Source: Candidatus Endomicrobium embiratermitis (GTDB taxonomy: Bacteria; Elusimicrobiota; Endomicrobiia; Endomicrobiales; Endomicrobiaceae). Taken from it: a DNA stretch of 64,000 nucleotides. The position numbers were made by a program, and so were the translations under genes. The notes under the pieces were generated by a model. It saw only the letters and a list, made by a program, of their open reading frames with translations. It had not been told where the DNA came from and ran no database searches. Positions 24,945 through 33,682 of the stretch are shown piece by piece. How positions within the stretch are numbered: position 1 is the stretch's first letter; each line of letters starts with the position of its first letter. The DNA lies in contig WQYI01000005.1 in NCBI GenBank assembly GCA_009781315.1, positions 37,863 to 101,862 on the forward strand, in the 5' to 3' direction.

Positions 24945-24974
24945 TTGACAGATTTTACCTTTAAATGGTATCAT
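24945..24974 (+). promoter_or_regulatory. promoter of the M23-bactofilin operon
   Basis: TTGACA at 24945-24950, an 18-bp spacer and TATCAT at 24969-24974. The predicted start of transcription (about 24981) is only about five bases before the ATG at 24986, so the message is nearly leaderless. Confidence 0.65.
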
Positions 24975-24985
24975 TTTTAGTATCT

Positions 24986-25981
24986 ATGAAGATCTTCTCA
25001 AGAATGAAAAAAAATTTCGGGAAAAAAATAACCGTAATGATTATTCCGCACGGAAAAAATAAACCGCTGAGATTAAGCGTTTCTCTGCTGTTTTTGTTCG
25101 TTTTTGTAATATCATGGACTTCTTTGACGCTATGGGCGGGTTTTCTTGCAAGCCGCCATATCGATTACGTGAAAACTAAAGCCGACAACAAAATAATGCA
25201 AATGAGATTTTTGTTTTTTGCCAACCAGATTGAAAAAACAAAAGACCTTGTGGAAAAATTTCAGATGAACGACGAAAAAATCCGTTCGCTGCTCGCTTTG
25301 GACACAAAAAAGGCTATTATAGAAGAAGGCTTGGGAAAAAATCTCGGAGAAGGCGGCCCTACGCCCATGCAGTCAACCGCTTTGTCTTTGATTTTATCTG
25401 GAAAAATAAACGCCATAGATTACAATGCGCTTTCCCAGCAGACGTCTCAGTTAAACCAAAAATACGAATTTATGCAGCAAAGTTTCAGCGAAATAATGTC
25501 GCATATTAAAAGCCAGCGTTCCCTTTTTATGGCTACTCCGCGCGGATGGCCGGCCGACGGATCAATATCTTCTCCTTACGGTTTCAGATATCATCCGTTT
25601 TTTCAAAACCGCGATTTTCATTCGGGTATTGACATAGCAAACGAACCGAACACTCCCGTTCGCGTCACGGCAAACGGAAAAGTTATACTTTCCGGCTGGC
25701 AGTCGGGATTCGGAAATATAATAGTAGTGGACCACGGGTATAATTACATAACATTGTACGGGCATCTGGCAAAAAGGCTTGTTAAAATCGGCGATTTTGT
25801 TACAAGAGGACATATAATAGGAAGAATGGGAAGCACCGGTTCCGCGACAGGCACGCACGTTCACTATGAGATTCAGTATAAGGGAAAAACCGTAAATCCT
25901 GTTTCTTATTTAACGGATTATTTTTACATTCAATCCGAAAGGAATTTTTATGACCAAAAAAAGTTCAAAAGATTTGCTTGA
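24986..25981 (+). CDS. M23-family metallopeptidase, membrane-anchored
   Basis: Peptidoglycan endopeptidase candidate of 331 residues. One transmembrane helix lies near residues 30-52 (LLFLFVFVISWTSLTLW), followed by a coiled-coil stalk (55-170). The LytM/M23 domain is at about 190-310: SSPYGFRYHPF, HSGIDIANEPNTPV (HxxxD zinc ligands), GWQSGFGNIIVVDHGY, and THVHYEIQ (HxH). All zinc ligands are present, so it should be active. The ATG at 24986 is chosen because the predicted promoter overlaps the upstream ATG at 24965. Its 3' end overlaps the bactofilin gene by 32 bp, a pairing known from cell-shape loci. Confidence 0.92.
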   Translation: MKIFSRMKKNFGKKITVMIIPHGKNKPLRLSVSLLFLFVFVISWTSLTLWAGFLASRHIDYVKTKADNKIMQMRFLFFANQIEKTKDLVEKFQMNDEKIRSLLALDTKKAIIEEGLGKNLGEGGPTPMQSTALSLILSGKINAIDYNALSQQTSQLNQKYEFMQQSFSEIMSHIKSQRSLFMATPRGWPADGSISSPYGFRYHPFFQNRDFHSGIDIANEPNTPVRVTANGKVILSGWQSGFGNIIVVDHGYNYITLYGHLAKRLVKIGDFVTRGHIIGRMGSTGSATGTHVHYEIQYKGKTVNPVSYLTDYFYIQSERNFYDQKKFKRFA

Positions 25982-26333
25982 AGCCGTTGAAACGCTGATA
26001 GGCCAAAATGCCGTTATTGAGGGCGATATTAAAACGGACAAAGTCGTAAGAATAGACGGAAAACTTAACGGCAACATTGACGCTGCCGGCATACTTATAG
26101 GTTCCGACGGCACGGTTTCCGGAAGTATCAAAACAGAAGTTATATTAATAGGCGGGCTTATAAAAGGAAACATATTCGCATCGGAAAGCATTGAAATTCT
26201 CCCCAAAGCGAAAGTCTTTGGAGATATTCACACCAATTTGCTTACCATCGCGGAAGGCGCGCTTTTTGAAGGAAAATCATCGATGATATCCGACAAAGAA
26301 CCTAACGCGAACAACGGAGCGCAAAAAAAATGA
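25950..26333 (+). CDS. bactofilin (polymer-forming cytoskeletal protein)
   Basis: A 127-residue protein with the bactofilin right-handed beta-helix: NAVIEGDIKTDKVVRIDGKL, NGNIDAAGILIGSDGTVSGS, ILIGGLIKGNIFASESIEIL, PKAKVFGDIHTNLLTIAEGA. Short polar tails flank the core, as in BacA/BacM. Bactofilins form nucleotide-independent filaments at the inner membrane and position peptidoglycan enzymes. The start has a ribosome-binding site (GAAAGGAA) inside the M23 gene, and the two are translationally coupled. The likely partner is the M23 peptidase encoded just upstream. Confidence 0.95.
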   Translation: MTKKSSKDLLEAVETLIGQNAVIEGDIKTDKVVRIDGKLNGNIDAAGILIGSDGTVSGSIKTEVILIGGLIKGNIFASESIEILPKAKVFGDIHTNLLTIAEGALFEGKSSMISDKEPNANNGAQKK

Positions 26334-26992
26334 TGAATTTTTTAAGAAAACATATGAGGAAGATTTTCATTATTACTATCCTCGGTTTTTTAGCCGGAAT
26401 TTTTATGGGTTTCGGATCTTACTTTTTCCAAAAAGACAATTACAAAACAGCCGTAACCGTAAACGGCGTTGAAATACCTTTAAAACTTTTCAACTCTCTG
26501 TATTCGAGCGCGGTTGAAATGATGCGCAAAGAGTCGGCAGAAGAAATAACCGACGAAACACTCTTGCAGATAAAAGTAAAAACTCTGCAGGCGTTAGTTC
26601 AAGACGAAATTTTTTACCAGCAGTCCAAAAATTACGGAATAATTGTTTCCGATTTTGAATTAAAAAATGACATACAAGATTCCTTAATGTTTAAAAACGA
26701 AAATATGTTCGATCCGCGTTTGTATTATAGATTCCTGCAGACTATAAAGATGACGCCGAAAGAGTACGAATCAATGAGAAAAAAGCAGATTGCCGGCGAT
26801 AAATTGAAAATATTGTTAGCGTCGTCTATAAAACTTATGAACGCCGAATATGAAGCCGCCGCCAAAGCAAACGCTGATATAACAAGAGACCAAATACACC
26901 AAATGAAAATAAACCAGTTTCTTAACGAGTGGTATATAAATCTGGCTAAAAAATCCAATGTTATAAGCAATAATTCGATTTTTGCGAAATAA
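26330..26992 (+). CDS. SurA/PpiD N-terminal-domain-like membrane protein without PPIase domain
   Basis: A 220-residue protein. It has a membrane anchor at residues 10-32 (IFIITILGFLAGIFMGFGSYF) and a periplasmic part that begins with AVTVNGVEIPLKLFNSLY, the start of the SurA_N-type chaperone domain. It continues helical (LLQIKVKTLQALVQDEIFYQ, YGIIVSDFELKNDIQD, FDPRLYYRFLQTIKMTPKEY) and ends FLNEWYINLAKKSNV, matching the strand that follows the prolyl-isomerase domain in PpiD/SurA. No parvulin domain lies between, so it is probably a holdase chaperone. It overlaps bactofilin by 4 bp (ATGA). Confidence 0.82.
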   Translation: MMNFLRKHMRKIFIITILGFLAGIFMGFGSYFFQKDNYKTAVTVNGVEIPLKLFNSLYSSAVEMMRKESAEEITDETLLQIKVKTLQALVQDEIFYQQSKNYGIIVSDFELKNDIQDSLMFKNENMFDPRLYYRFLQTIKMTPKEYESMRKKQIAGDKLKILLASSIKLMNAEYEAAAKANADITRDQIHQMKINQFLNEWYINLAKKSNVISNNSIFAK

Positions 26993-27010
26993 AAAGAAAT
27001 TCCATTTCAT

Positions 27011-27050
27011 AAAAACAGCCTCCGAAAATAAATTTTCGGAGGCTGTTTTT
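27011..27050. terminator. rho-independent terminator, bidirectional
   Basis: aaaaacagcctccgaaaat pairs with attttcggaggctgttttt around a short loop. It lies between the convergent chaperone-like gene and maf. Confidence 0.95.
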
Positions 27051-27064
27051 ATGTTTAGACATTT

Positions 27065-27661
27065 TTATTTCTTACATGTATCTTTCAATACAACGCCGAA
27101 CTTTTTAAGTTCGCGGGCAAGCTTTATATACGGAAGCCCGACAACCGTATAATAATCCCCGTAAATTTTTTCAACAAAATCATCGCCGGAGTCCTGTATC
27201 GCATAAGCTCCGGCTTTATCCATATGTTTCCCGAAAAGCTCTTTTAATTTTACTTCCGGAAGTTTTCTCATTTTGACAAAAGCAACGTCGTAAAAAATGG
27301 AACTCCTGCCGGACAAATTATCTATTATCGAAACGCCGCTGTAAACTTTATGCACGCTTCCGTTCAGTTCTCTTATTATTTTTTCCGATTCTTTTTTATT
27401 TCCGGGTTTACCTACGATTTTTCCGTTTAAAAACACTATTGTATCCGCGGATATCACAAGCGCTTTAGGAATTTTGCGGGCTACGTCAACCCCTTTTTTG
27501 TAAGAAAGATCTTTTACGATATAGGAAGGTTTTTTTAATTTTGTTTTTTCGTCAATGCTGCTTGGTAAAACTTCAAAACAAAGCCCCCACTCTTTAAGAA
27601 GCGAAATTCTTCTCGGAGAAGCCGAAGCTAAAATTATTTTCCGGTTATTTTCCGCACGCAT
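27065..27661 (-). CDS. maf: Maf-family nucleoside triphosphate pyrophosphatase
   Basis: House-cleaning enzyme that hydrolyses non-canonical or modified NTPs (dTTP/UTP or m7GTP type) and is linked to septum control. It has 198 residues. The family signature ILASASPRRISLLKEWG is at residues 10-26. ISADTIVFLNGKIVGKP is the metal-binding block, and HKVYSGVSII and YAIQDSGDDFVEKIYGDYYTVVGLP complete the active site. It overlaps cutA by 17 bp. In this family, dTTP/UTP or CTP/m7GTP specificity is set by short motifs that were not resolved here. Confidence 0.94.
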   Translation of the reverse strand: MRAENNRKIILASASPRRISLLKEWGLCFEVLPSSIDEKTKLKKPSYIVKDLSYKKGVDVARKIPKALVISADTIVFLNGKIVGKPGNKKESEKIIRELNGSVHKVYSGVSIIDNLSGRSSIFYDVAFVKMRKLPEVKLKELFGKHMDKAGAYAIQDSGDDFVEKIYGDYYTVVGLPYIKLARELKKFGVVLKDTCKK

Positions 27662-27971
27662 ATTTTTTTATCCAGTCCAAATAATCTTTGCTTCCCGCGG
27701 AAATATCCGCGGCGATTATTTCCGGAACTTCGTAAGGATGAACTTTCTTAACGCGTTTTTCCAAATCCGAAAACTTCGCCTTCACGGTTTTCATCACAAG
27801 TAAATATTCTTTAGCTCTTCCAATTTTACCTTTCCACCAATAAAAAGATGAAACACCGCCCGTAACGCTTACACAGGCGGCTATTTTATTTTCCAAAACG
27901 ATATTTTTGATTTTATTTGCGGTTTTACGGTCCGGCACGGTAACGAATACTATTATATAAGGTGTTTTCAT
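27645..27971 (-). CDS. cutA: CutA divalent-ion tolerance protein
   Basis: Small trimeric cytoplasmic protein of the CutA1 family, 108 residues. It starts YIIVFVTVPDRKTANKIKNIVLENKIAACVSV and continues SSFYWWKGKIGRAKEYLLVMKT and HPYEVPEIIAADISAGSKDYLDWI, all family hallmarks. The biochemical role is not settled; metal (copper) tolerance is the historical annotation. It lies 1 bp downstream of argF and overlaps maf, forming an argF-cutA-maf operon. Confidence 0.95.
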   Translation of the reverse strand: MKTPYIIVFVTVPDRKTANKIKNIVLENKIAACVSVTGGVSSFYWWKGKIGRAKEYLLVMKTVKAKFSDLEKRVKKVHPYEVPEIIAADISAGSKDYLDWIKKYACGK

Positions 27972-27972
27972 T

Positions 27973-28899
27973 TCAATTTAATAAATAAAGCAGAACCGCT
28001 TTCTGGGCGTGCAGCCTATTTTCAGCCTGCGTAAATATGCTGTTTTCGTACTTATCCATGATTTCCGCCGTAACTTCTTCGCCCCTGACCGCGGGCAGAC
28101 AATGCAAGACTATACATTTTGACGAAACTTTTTTCATCAGATCGGTATTTACCTGATACGGAGCAAAAGCTTTTTTTCTCTTTTTTTCTTCGCTTTCAGC
28201 GCCCATTGAAGTCCAAACGTCCGTATATATTACATCGGCGTTTTTAGCTTCCTCGATATCGCTTGTAATCATTATCTGCGCTCCGGTTGAGGAAGTCCAT
28301 TTTAAAGCTTTATCCAATACTGATTTTTCGGGGACAAATTCTTTCGGGCAAATAAGAGTAAAATCAAGCCCTAAAACGGCCGAAACCGCAAGAAGAGAAT
28401 TCGCGACATTGTTGCTGTCTCCGATAAAAACGATTTTAATTTTCTTTAAAGCTTCCGCGCTCTTTAACTTATGAAGTTCCATCATCGTCATTATATCTGC
28501 CAAAACCTGGCACGGATGCTCATAATCGGTAAGTCCGTTTATCACCGGCACGGAAGAATATTTGGCAAATTCTTCCACATCGGAATGCTTAAAAGCTCTT
28601 ATCATAAGACAGTTTAAATATTTCGACAAAGCCAAAGCGGTATCGTGTATGGATTCGCCTCTTTTGCGCTGTAAATTCTGGGCATTAAGCAAAATGGGAG
28701 TTCCGCCAAGCTGAACCATAGCCGCGGCAAAAGACACCATTGTTCTCGTGGAAGGCTTTTCAAATATAAGCCCTAGCGTCTTGCCGTTTAAATTAGTTAA
28801 ATGTTTCTTTCTGGCTTTAAGTTCAAAAGCTTTGTTTAATAATGTTTTGATTTCTTTTGCCGAAAGGTCGTAAATAGAAAGTAAATCTTTTTTTGCCAT
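27973..28899 (-). CDS. argF: ornithine carbamoyltransferase
   Basis: Converts ornithine and carbamoyl phosphate to citrulline in arginine synthesis. Length is 308 residues. The carbamoyl-phosphate loop is EKPSTRTMVSF near residue 50, followed by HPCQVLADIMTM (ornithine transcarbamoylase-type HPCQ) and VLHCLPAVRGEEVT (HCLP), which separate it from aspartate transcarbamoylase. IFTQAENRLHAQKAVLLYLL is the standard C-terminus. No other arginine genes are adjacent. The upstream region has GAGCAGG as a weak ribosome-binding site. Confidence 0.96.
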   Translation of the reverse strand: MAKKDLLSIYDLSAKEIKTLLNKAFELKARKKHLTNLNGKTLGLIFEKPSTRTMVSFAAAMVQLGGTPILLNAQNLQRKRGESIHDTALALSKYLNCLMIRAFKHSDVEEFAKYSSVPVINGLTDYEHPCQVLADIMTMMELHKLKSAEALKKIKIVFIGDSNNVANSLLAVSAVLGLDFTLICPKEFVPEKSVLDKALKWTSSTGAQIMITSDIEEAKNADVIYTDVWTSMGAESEEKKRKKAFAPYQVNTDLMKKVSSKCIVLHCLPAVRGEEVTAEIMDKYENSIFTQAENRLHAQKAVLLYLLN

Positions 28900-28991
28900 A
28901 ATATTGCCTGCTCTAAACGAATTTGATTATTTTTGTATTCTATCAAAAATAATGAGGGTAAATCAATTTTGAAACCGTCGCTGTATGTATA

Positions 28992-29651
28992 TTATTGTTC
29001 TACCGCGATAAGGGTTTCGGTATTTCCGGGGGTTGAATCGTTCCAATACATAACTTTTGTTATTACAGGGGTTTTCGTCATCATACTGTAAAAATTCGTG
29101 ATTTTATATAAGTCTTCCTTTCCGTTTTCAATGAAAGACGAAACTTTTATTTTTGTTTCGCCGGGAAGTTTCAGCTGCTCCGCGGTAAATTTATCAAAAG
29201 TAGTGCGCAGTATTCCCACAAACAAAACCTCGTTTTCACCTATTTCAAAATTAGCGGAATACCGTTTGCCGAAGTTCAGCTCAAAAGCGTAATTTATGGC
29301 AGACCATCTGATTATAAAATTTTTCAACGTATATTTTCCGGGCAAAACCTTTACGGCTATATAATTTACTCCGTGTCTGCCCTGAATATAAAGCGGATTA
29401 TTTTTGTCGGCAAAATCCGTAAGATGTATATTGCCATGTCCGTCAGACCATTGCAGCACTTCCCTGAAATTCTTAACGTCGTCAAATTCAAGATTATTAT
29501 AAGCCCCTATGATGACAACCGACGTTTTTTTACTGTTCAACTCTCTTTTATAACTTCCGGACATCTCCTGCTTTACGACATCGGGAGATTTTGAGGCGGC
29601 GCAGCCTGACACTACAAAAACCGCAATAAAAAATAATAATAATTTTTTCAT
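28992..29651 (-). CDS. putative lipoprotein of unknown function
   Basis: A 219-residue exported protein. MKKLLLFFIAVFVVSGCAASK is a lipoprotein signal peptide with lipobox VSGC (cysteine at 18). The mature domain is beta-rich (SVVIIGAYNNLEF, YIAVKVLPGKYTLKNFIIRW, NEVLFVGILRTTFD) and ends GNTETLIAVEQ. No family is recognised with confidence; the central block resembles DUF2846-like lipoproteins only loosely. The ATG at 29649-29651 is preceded by GGAGGAAAT, so it is preferred over one seven codons upstream that would overlap the MFS gene. Confidence 0.75.
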   Translation of the reverse strand: MKKLLLFFIAVFVVSGCAASKSPDVVKQEMSGSYKRELNSKKTSVVIIGAYNNLEFDDVKNFREVLQWSDGHGNIHLTDFADKNNPLYIQGRHGVNYIAVKVLPGKYTLKNFIIRWSAINYAFELNFGKRYSANFEIGENEVLFVGILRTTFDKFTAEQLKLPGETKIKVSSFIENGKEDLYKITNFYSMMTKTPVITKVMYWNDSTPGNTETLIAVEQ

Positions 29652-29661
29652 ATTTCCTCCG

Positions 29662-31089
29662 TCAATAAACATCGGTTTCTTTTACGTTGTTTCCGGCATT
29701 TTTAGGAATAAAAATAAAAATCAAAGACCCGGAAATAGACAGAAGCCCTATTATTATATACGTTATGTGAAAAGAGTACAACAAACTTATGCCGGTATTT
29801 AACGAAACAATCGCAAAAGATTTCATTAAGAAAGGCGTCTTTTCGACAAGCACTGCCGCAAGAGCGACTCCTAAAGACATAGACACCTGAAACGAAACCG
29901 ACAGCACGTTGTTTGCGCCGCTCATAAATTTATTCGGAACGTCTATAAGAGCAAGAGTGTTTATGGCGGTAAATTGAAGCGAATTTGCCATCCCTATAAA
30001 AGCAAACAGAATTATAATAAGGTAATAAGGCGTAGAAATTTTGACAAAGGCTAACATCATTATAAAAACGCTTAAAATTATAGTATTTGAGATCAGAAAT
30101 TTTTTGTACCCCAGCTTTAATATCAATTTTGCCGCGAAAGTCTTTGCAAATATTGCGGTAAGCCCCATAGGAATAAGCGTGGCGCCCGCTTTTGACGGTG
30201 AAAATCCTAAAGCCGTCTGAAAGAAAAGCGGAGCAAGATAGGGAAGCGCGCCGCCGACAAGCCTTATTATAAGGTTTCCCGCAATGCCTAAAGAAAAACT
30301 CGGGATTTTAAACATTTCAAGATTGAACAAAGCGTCTTGTTTTTTTCTCGCGTATATAACGTAAACGCATACAAAAATTAAAGCAAACAATAAAAACCAG
30401 TTGTTTGAAAAGCCGCTTAAAATACTTCGGGAAGAACCTACGGCAAAAAGCAACAAGAGAGCAAAGTCAAAAATAAAAAAACCTTTGAAATCAAAACTTG
30501 CAACGTTGCTTTCGCGTTCTATATGAGGCATAAGGTATGCCGCCGCGAAAAAACAACAAACTCCTACGGGAATATTTATCAAAAAAATCCAATGCCAGCT
30601 CGCGTATTGCACTAAAAAACCGCCAAGCACGGGACCTATAAGAGGACCTATCAAAGCGGGTAAAACCATAAAACTTAAAACATTTACGTATTGGCTTCTC
30701 GGGTAAACTTTTAAAACCGCAAGCCGTCCCACAGGCACAAGAAACGCGCCGCCCATACCCTGCAAAACTCTGGAAACGGAAAGAGTAAACAAAGAACCCG
30801 ACAATGCGCAAAGAAACGAACCGAAAGTAAATCCTGCTATTGCGAAAAGAAATACTTTTTTAACCCCGAATCTGTCCGAAAGCCAGCCTGAAAGAGGCAG
30901 AAATATCGCGACTGAAAGCAAATAAGAAATTACAGCCGCCTGCATTTGCAAAGGATTTTCGCCGAAACTTTTGGCGATAGACGGAAGCGCGGTATTTAAA
31001 ACCGACCCGTCAAGCATTTGCATAAACATCGCTGCGGCGGCAATCCAGAGAAGGAGTTTTATTTTTAGCTCTTCGGAATAATTTTTCAT
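29662..31089 (-). CDS. MFS transporter, DHA2 (EmrB-like) drug exporter
   Basis: Inner-membrane proton-driven exporter of about 475 residues with 14 predicted helices. Signature elements: LDGSVLNTALPSIAKSFG in helix 1, GWLSDRFGVKKVF (motif A) in loop 2-3, ALIGPLIGPVLGGFLVQYASWHWIFLINIPVG (motif C, antiporter) in helices 5-6. This pattern defines the 14-helix DHA2/EmrB family of multidrug exporters. The longest open frame starts 20 codons upstream, but those codons lie in a copy of a palindromic repeat (31098-31150), so the ATG at 31087-31089 (MKNYSEELKIK) is preferred. It follows metH by about 70 bp on the same strand. Confidence 0.9.
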   Translation of the reverse strand: MKNYSEELKIKLLLWIAAAAMFMQMLDGSVLNTALPSIAKSFGENPLQMQAAVISYLLSVAIFLPLSGWLSDRFGVKKVFLFAIAGFTFGSFLCALSGSLFTLSVSRVLQGMGGAFLVPVGRLAVLKVYPRSQYVNVLSFMVLPALIGPLIGPVLGGFLVQYASWHWIFLINIPVGVCCFFAAAYLMPHIERESNVASFDFKGFFIFDFALLLLFAVGSSRSILSGFSNNWFLLFALIFVCVYVIYARKKQDALFNLEMFKIPSFSLGIAGNLIIRLVGGALPYLAPLFFQTALGFSPSKAGATLIPMGLTAIFAKTFAAKLILKLGYKKFLISNTIILSVFIMMLAFVKISTPYYLIIILFAFIGMANSLQFTAINTLALIDVPNKFMSGANNVLSVSFQVSMSLGVALAAVLVEKTPFLMKSFAIVSLNTGISLLYSFHITYIIIGLLSISGSLIFIFIPKNAGNNVKETDVY

Positions 31090-31097
31090 TTTGATTT

Positions 31098-31150
31098 GTC
31101 TGTCCGGACCTGTCCTGAGCGATAGCCGAAGGATTGACCCGGAATCCATT
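31098..31150. repeat. half copy of the TGTCATTCCGG palindromic element
   Basis: gtccggacctgtcctgagcg, then atagccgaaggattgacccg and gaatccattt, match the left half of the element at 37845-37997 almost exactly. Only one half is present. It lies between metH and the MFS gene and supplies the spurious N-terminal extension of the latter. Confidence 0.8.
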
Positions 31151-31159
31151 TTTACCGAT

Positions 31160-33571
31160 TTATGGTTTTAAAGATTTGACGTACTTTGCGGTGTCCATGG
31201 CGTCTTTAGCATAAGCGTCGGCGCCTATTTCATCGGCGTATTTTTGTGTGACCGCGGCGCCGCCTATTATTACAGGCGTGTCAATATTGTCTGCCGTCAT
31301 CAATTTTATAATTTTTTCCATTTCAGGCATAGTCGTCGTCATTAACGCGGAAAGCCCTATTGCCAAAGGTTTAATTTCTTTGGCTTTGTCTATAATGCTT
31401 TGGGAATCCACGTTAATACCCATATCTATTACGTCAAAACCGTAACTTTCCAAAACAGCGCAAACAATATTTTTGCCTATATCGTGCATATCGCCTTTAA
31501 CCGTAGCCATAATAACTTTACCCGTGGAAGCAGAAGCATCCGCTTCTTTTTTAAGTAACTTTTTAATGACGGCGAATGCCGTCTGGGCGGCTTCTGCGGA
31601 CATTATTATTTGTGGCAAAAAATATTCTTTTGAAGCGAATTTTTCGCCGACAAGATTTAAAGCTTCCAAAACCGCGCCGTTGACGGTTTTAAACGCTTCG
31701 GCATTATCTGAAATAATTTTGTTTACTATGTCGGGAACCGACTCTTTGTTTCCGCGCAAAACCGCAAAATAAAGCTGCCTGTCAATTGGAAGTTTTTCCT
31801 GCTCAACAGGCAAAGCCTGTTTTTTATAAGAAGCAAACGCTTCCATATATTTAACCGCGCCTTTATCTTTATTCTCAAGCAACTCTTTTGCCAAGGGATC
31901 GAAGATCCCCCAGTTTTCGTGGGGATTGATTATCGCGAAATCGATTCCCGCGTCAACAGCCATTTTCAAAAATGTCGAATTTATTGTCTGCCTTGACGGC
32001 AAACCGAAAGAAATGTTAGACACGCCGAGAAGTATTTTACATTCGGGCCAAAGTTCTTTTGATTTTTTGACGGCTTTCAATGTTTCGGTTACTTGTTCGG
32101 GAGACGAACTTACGGAAAGAACAAGAAAGTCAAAAACTATGTTTTTTCGCGGCACGCCGTATTTATCGGCATACTCCAAAATTTTCTTTGCAATATTTAA
32201 TCTGCCTTCGGCAGTTTTAGGTATTCCGTTATCGTCCGTAGTAAGAGCGATAACCACGGCCCCGTACCTTTTTGCAAGCGGTAATATAGAAAGAAGCTTT
32301 GCTTCTTCCCCGTTTACGGAATTAATTAAAGGTTTTCCTGCGCAATTTTTAACGGCTTCTTCCAACGCTTTCGGACTGCTTGAATCTATGCATAACGGAA
32401 CGGAAACTATTTCTTGTATTTGATTTACGGCCTCGGAAAGAAGTTTTGTTTCATCCGCGCCGGGAACTCCCATGTTTACGTCCAAAAGATTTGTTCCGGC
32501 TTCGGTCTGCAAACGAGCTTCGTCTTTTACTAAAGAAAAATTTCCTTTTAGCAGTTCTTCCTGAAGTTTTTTTCTGTTTGTCGGATTTATTCTTTCGCCT
32601 ATTATTACAGGCTTTGCCAATTCGTTTATGTCTATCGCCTTTACGCGCGTAGACAGATAAAATCTGTTTTTTACGACGCGTTTATTCGGAACTTTGTTTT
32701 TTAATTCGCCTGAAAGCGCTTTTATGAATTCGGGATTTGTTCCGCAGCATCCGCCGAACATATTTACCCCGTAACTATAAGCTTTTAACGCAGATTCAAT
32801 AAACTCTTCTTTTGTTTCCTGAAAAACGGTTTCACGGTTGATTAAAACCGGCACGCCCGCGTTAGGTTTAAACGATATCGGCAACTTTGTATTTTCGCAT
32901 AATGTTTTCGCAAGATCCGCCAAATCCCGCGAACCTATTGAACAATTTAATCCTAAAGCGTCAACGCCCAAACTTTCAGCCATTGCTATAAAACTTGTTA
33001 AATCGTTTCCGGTAACTGTTACGCCGTCTTTTGAAAACGTCATCTGCGCGATAATTGCTCCGTCAAAATTATCTCTTGCGGCAAGTATGGCGGCTTTAAG
33101 CTCTTTTATTTCCGTCATGGTCTCGATGACTATTATATCGGCTTTATATTTTTGCAAAAGTTTTGCCTGAAAAGCGAAACTTTCATAAGCTTCGTTAAAA
33201 GATAAAACCCCTAAAGGATGTATATATTCCCCTATAGACGAAATGTCTCCGGCAACAATAATGTCTTTTCCGCTTCCGGTTTTTCTCGCAAGGGCTATGC
33301 CCTCTCTTATAATATCGTCTGCTTTATCAAGAAGTCCATGGTGTTTTAAGCGTATTGAATTTGCGCCGAAGGTATTGGCGAGAATTATGTCCGAACCTGC
33401 GTTTACGTAAGAAGAGTATATATCGGAAATTCTTTCCGGGAATTTTATATTCAGTTCTTCGGGAATTACAACGCCGTCAAGGTATTTTTTCTTCTGAAGC
33501 TCCGTACCCGTGGCGCCGTCCATTATTAAAACTTTTGTTTTTAATAAGTCTAAAAATTGCTCTTTTTTCAT
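31160..33571 (-). CDS. metH: cobalamin-dependent methionine synthase, lacking the reactivation domain
   Basis: Transfers the methyl group of methyltetrahydrofolate to homocysteine through B12. Domains in 803 residues: homocysteine-binding barrel (1-290; zinc cysteines in LNCSIG and GGCCGTNPEF), pterin-binding barrel (310-570; VIIGERINPTNRKKLQEEL, LLDVNMGVPG), B12 cap (600-680) and Rossmann B12 domain (685-803) with the lower-axial histidine in DMHDIG (694-699). The C-terminal AdoMet reactivation domain is missing from this gene but is encoded separately at 33677-34282. A TATAAT lies 8 bp before the ATG, implying a very short leader. Confidence 0.95.
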   Translation of the reverse strand: MKKEQFLDLLKTKVLIMDGATGTELQKKKYLDGVVIPEELNIKFPERISDIYSSYVNAGSDIILANTFGANSIRLKHHGLLDKADDIIREGIALARKTGSGKDIIVAGDISSIGEYIHPLGVLSFNEAYESFAFQAKLLQKYKADIIVIETMTEIKELKAAILAARDNFDGAIIAQMTFSKDGVTVTGNDLTSFIAMAESLGVDALGLNCSIGSRDLADLAKTLCENTKLPISFKPNAGVPVLINRETVFQETKEEFIESALKAYSYGVNMFGGCCGTNPEFIKALSGELKNKVPNKRVVKNRFYLSTRVKAIDINELAKPVIIGERINPTNRKKLQEELLKGNFSLVKDEARLQTEAGTNLLDVNMGVPGADETKLLSEAVNQIQEIVSVPLCIDSSSPKALEEAVKNCAGKPLINSVNGEEAKLLSILPLAKRYGAVVIALTTDDNGIPKTAEGRLNIAKKILEYADKYGVPRKNIVFDFLVLSVSSSPEQVTETLKAVKKSKELWPECKILLGVSNISFGLPSRQTINSTFLKMAVDAGIDFAIINPHENWGIFDPLAKELLENKDKGAVKYMEAFASYKKQALPVEQEKLPIDRQLYFAVLRGNKESVPDIVNKIISDNAEAFKTVNGAVLEALNLVGEKFASKEYFLPQIIMSAEAAQTAFAVIKKLLKKEADASASTGKVIMATVKGDMHDIGKNIVCAVLESYGFDVIDMGINVDSQSIIDKAKEIKPLAIGLSALMTTTMPEMEKIIKLMTADNIDTPVIIGGAAVTQKYADEIGADAYAKDAMDTAKYVKSLKP

Positions 33572-33600
33572 GATTTGATATTATACCATTTAACTGCAAT

Positions 33601-33682
33601 TAGGAGTGAGGAATGAGGAGTTAACGGCAAAAACGATTTTCGCGTTGTTAATTCCTAACTCCTCATTCCTAATTCCTCATTC
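33601..33682. repeat. intergenic hairpin element, GAGGAATG-type arms
   Basis: Left arm taggagtgaggaatgaggag and right arm ctcctcattcctaattcctc are complementary. The loop is ttaacggcaaaaacgattttcgcgttgttaa, written here as two parts: ttaacggcaaaaacg and attttcgcgttgttaa. The TGA stop codon of the reactivation-domain gene is inside the right arm. Confidence 0.8.
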
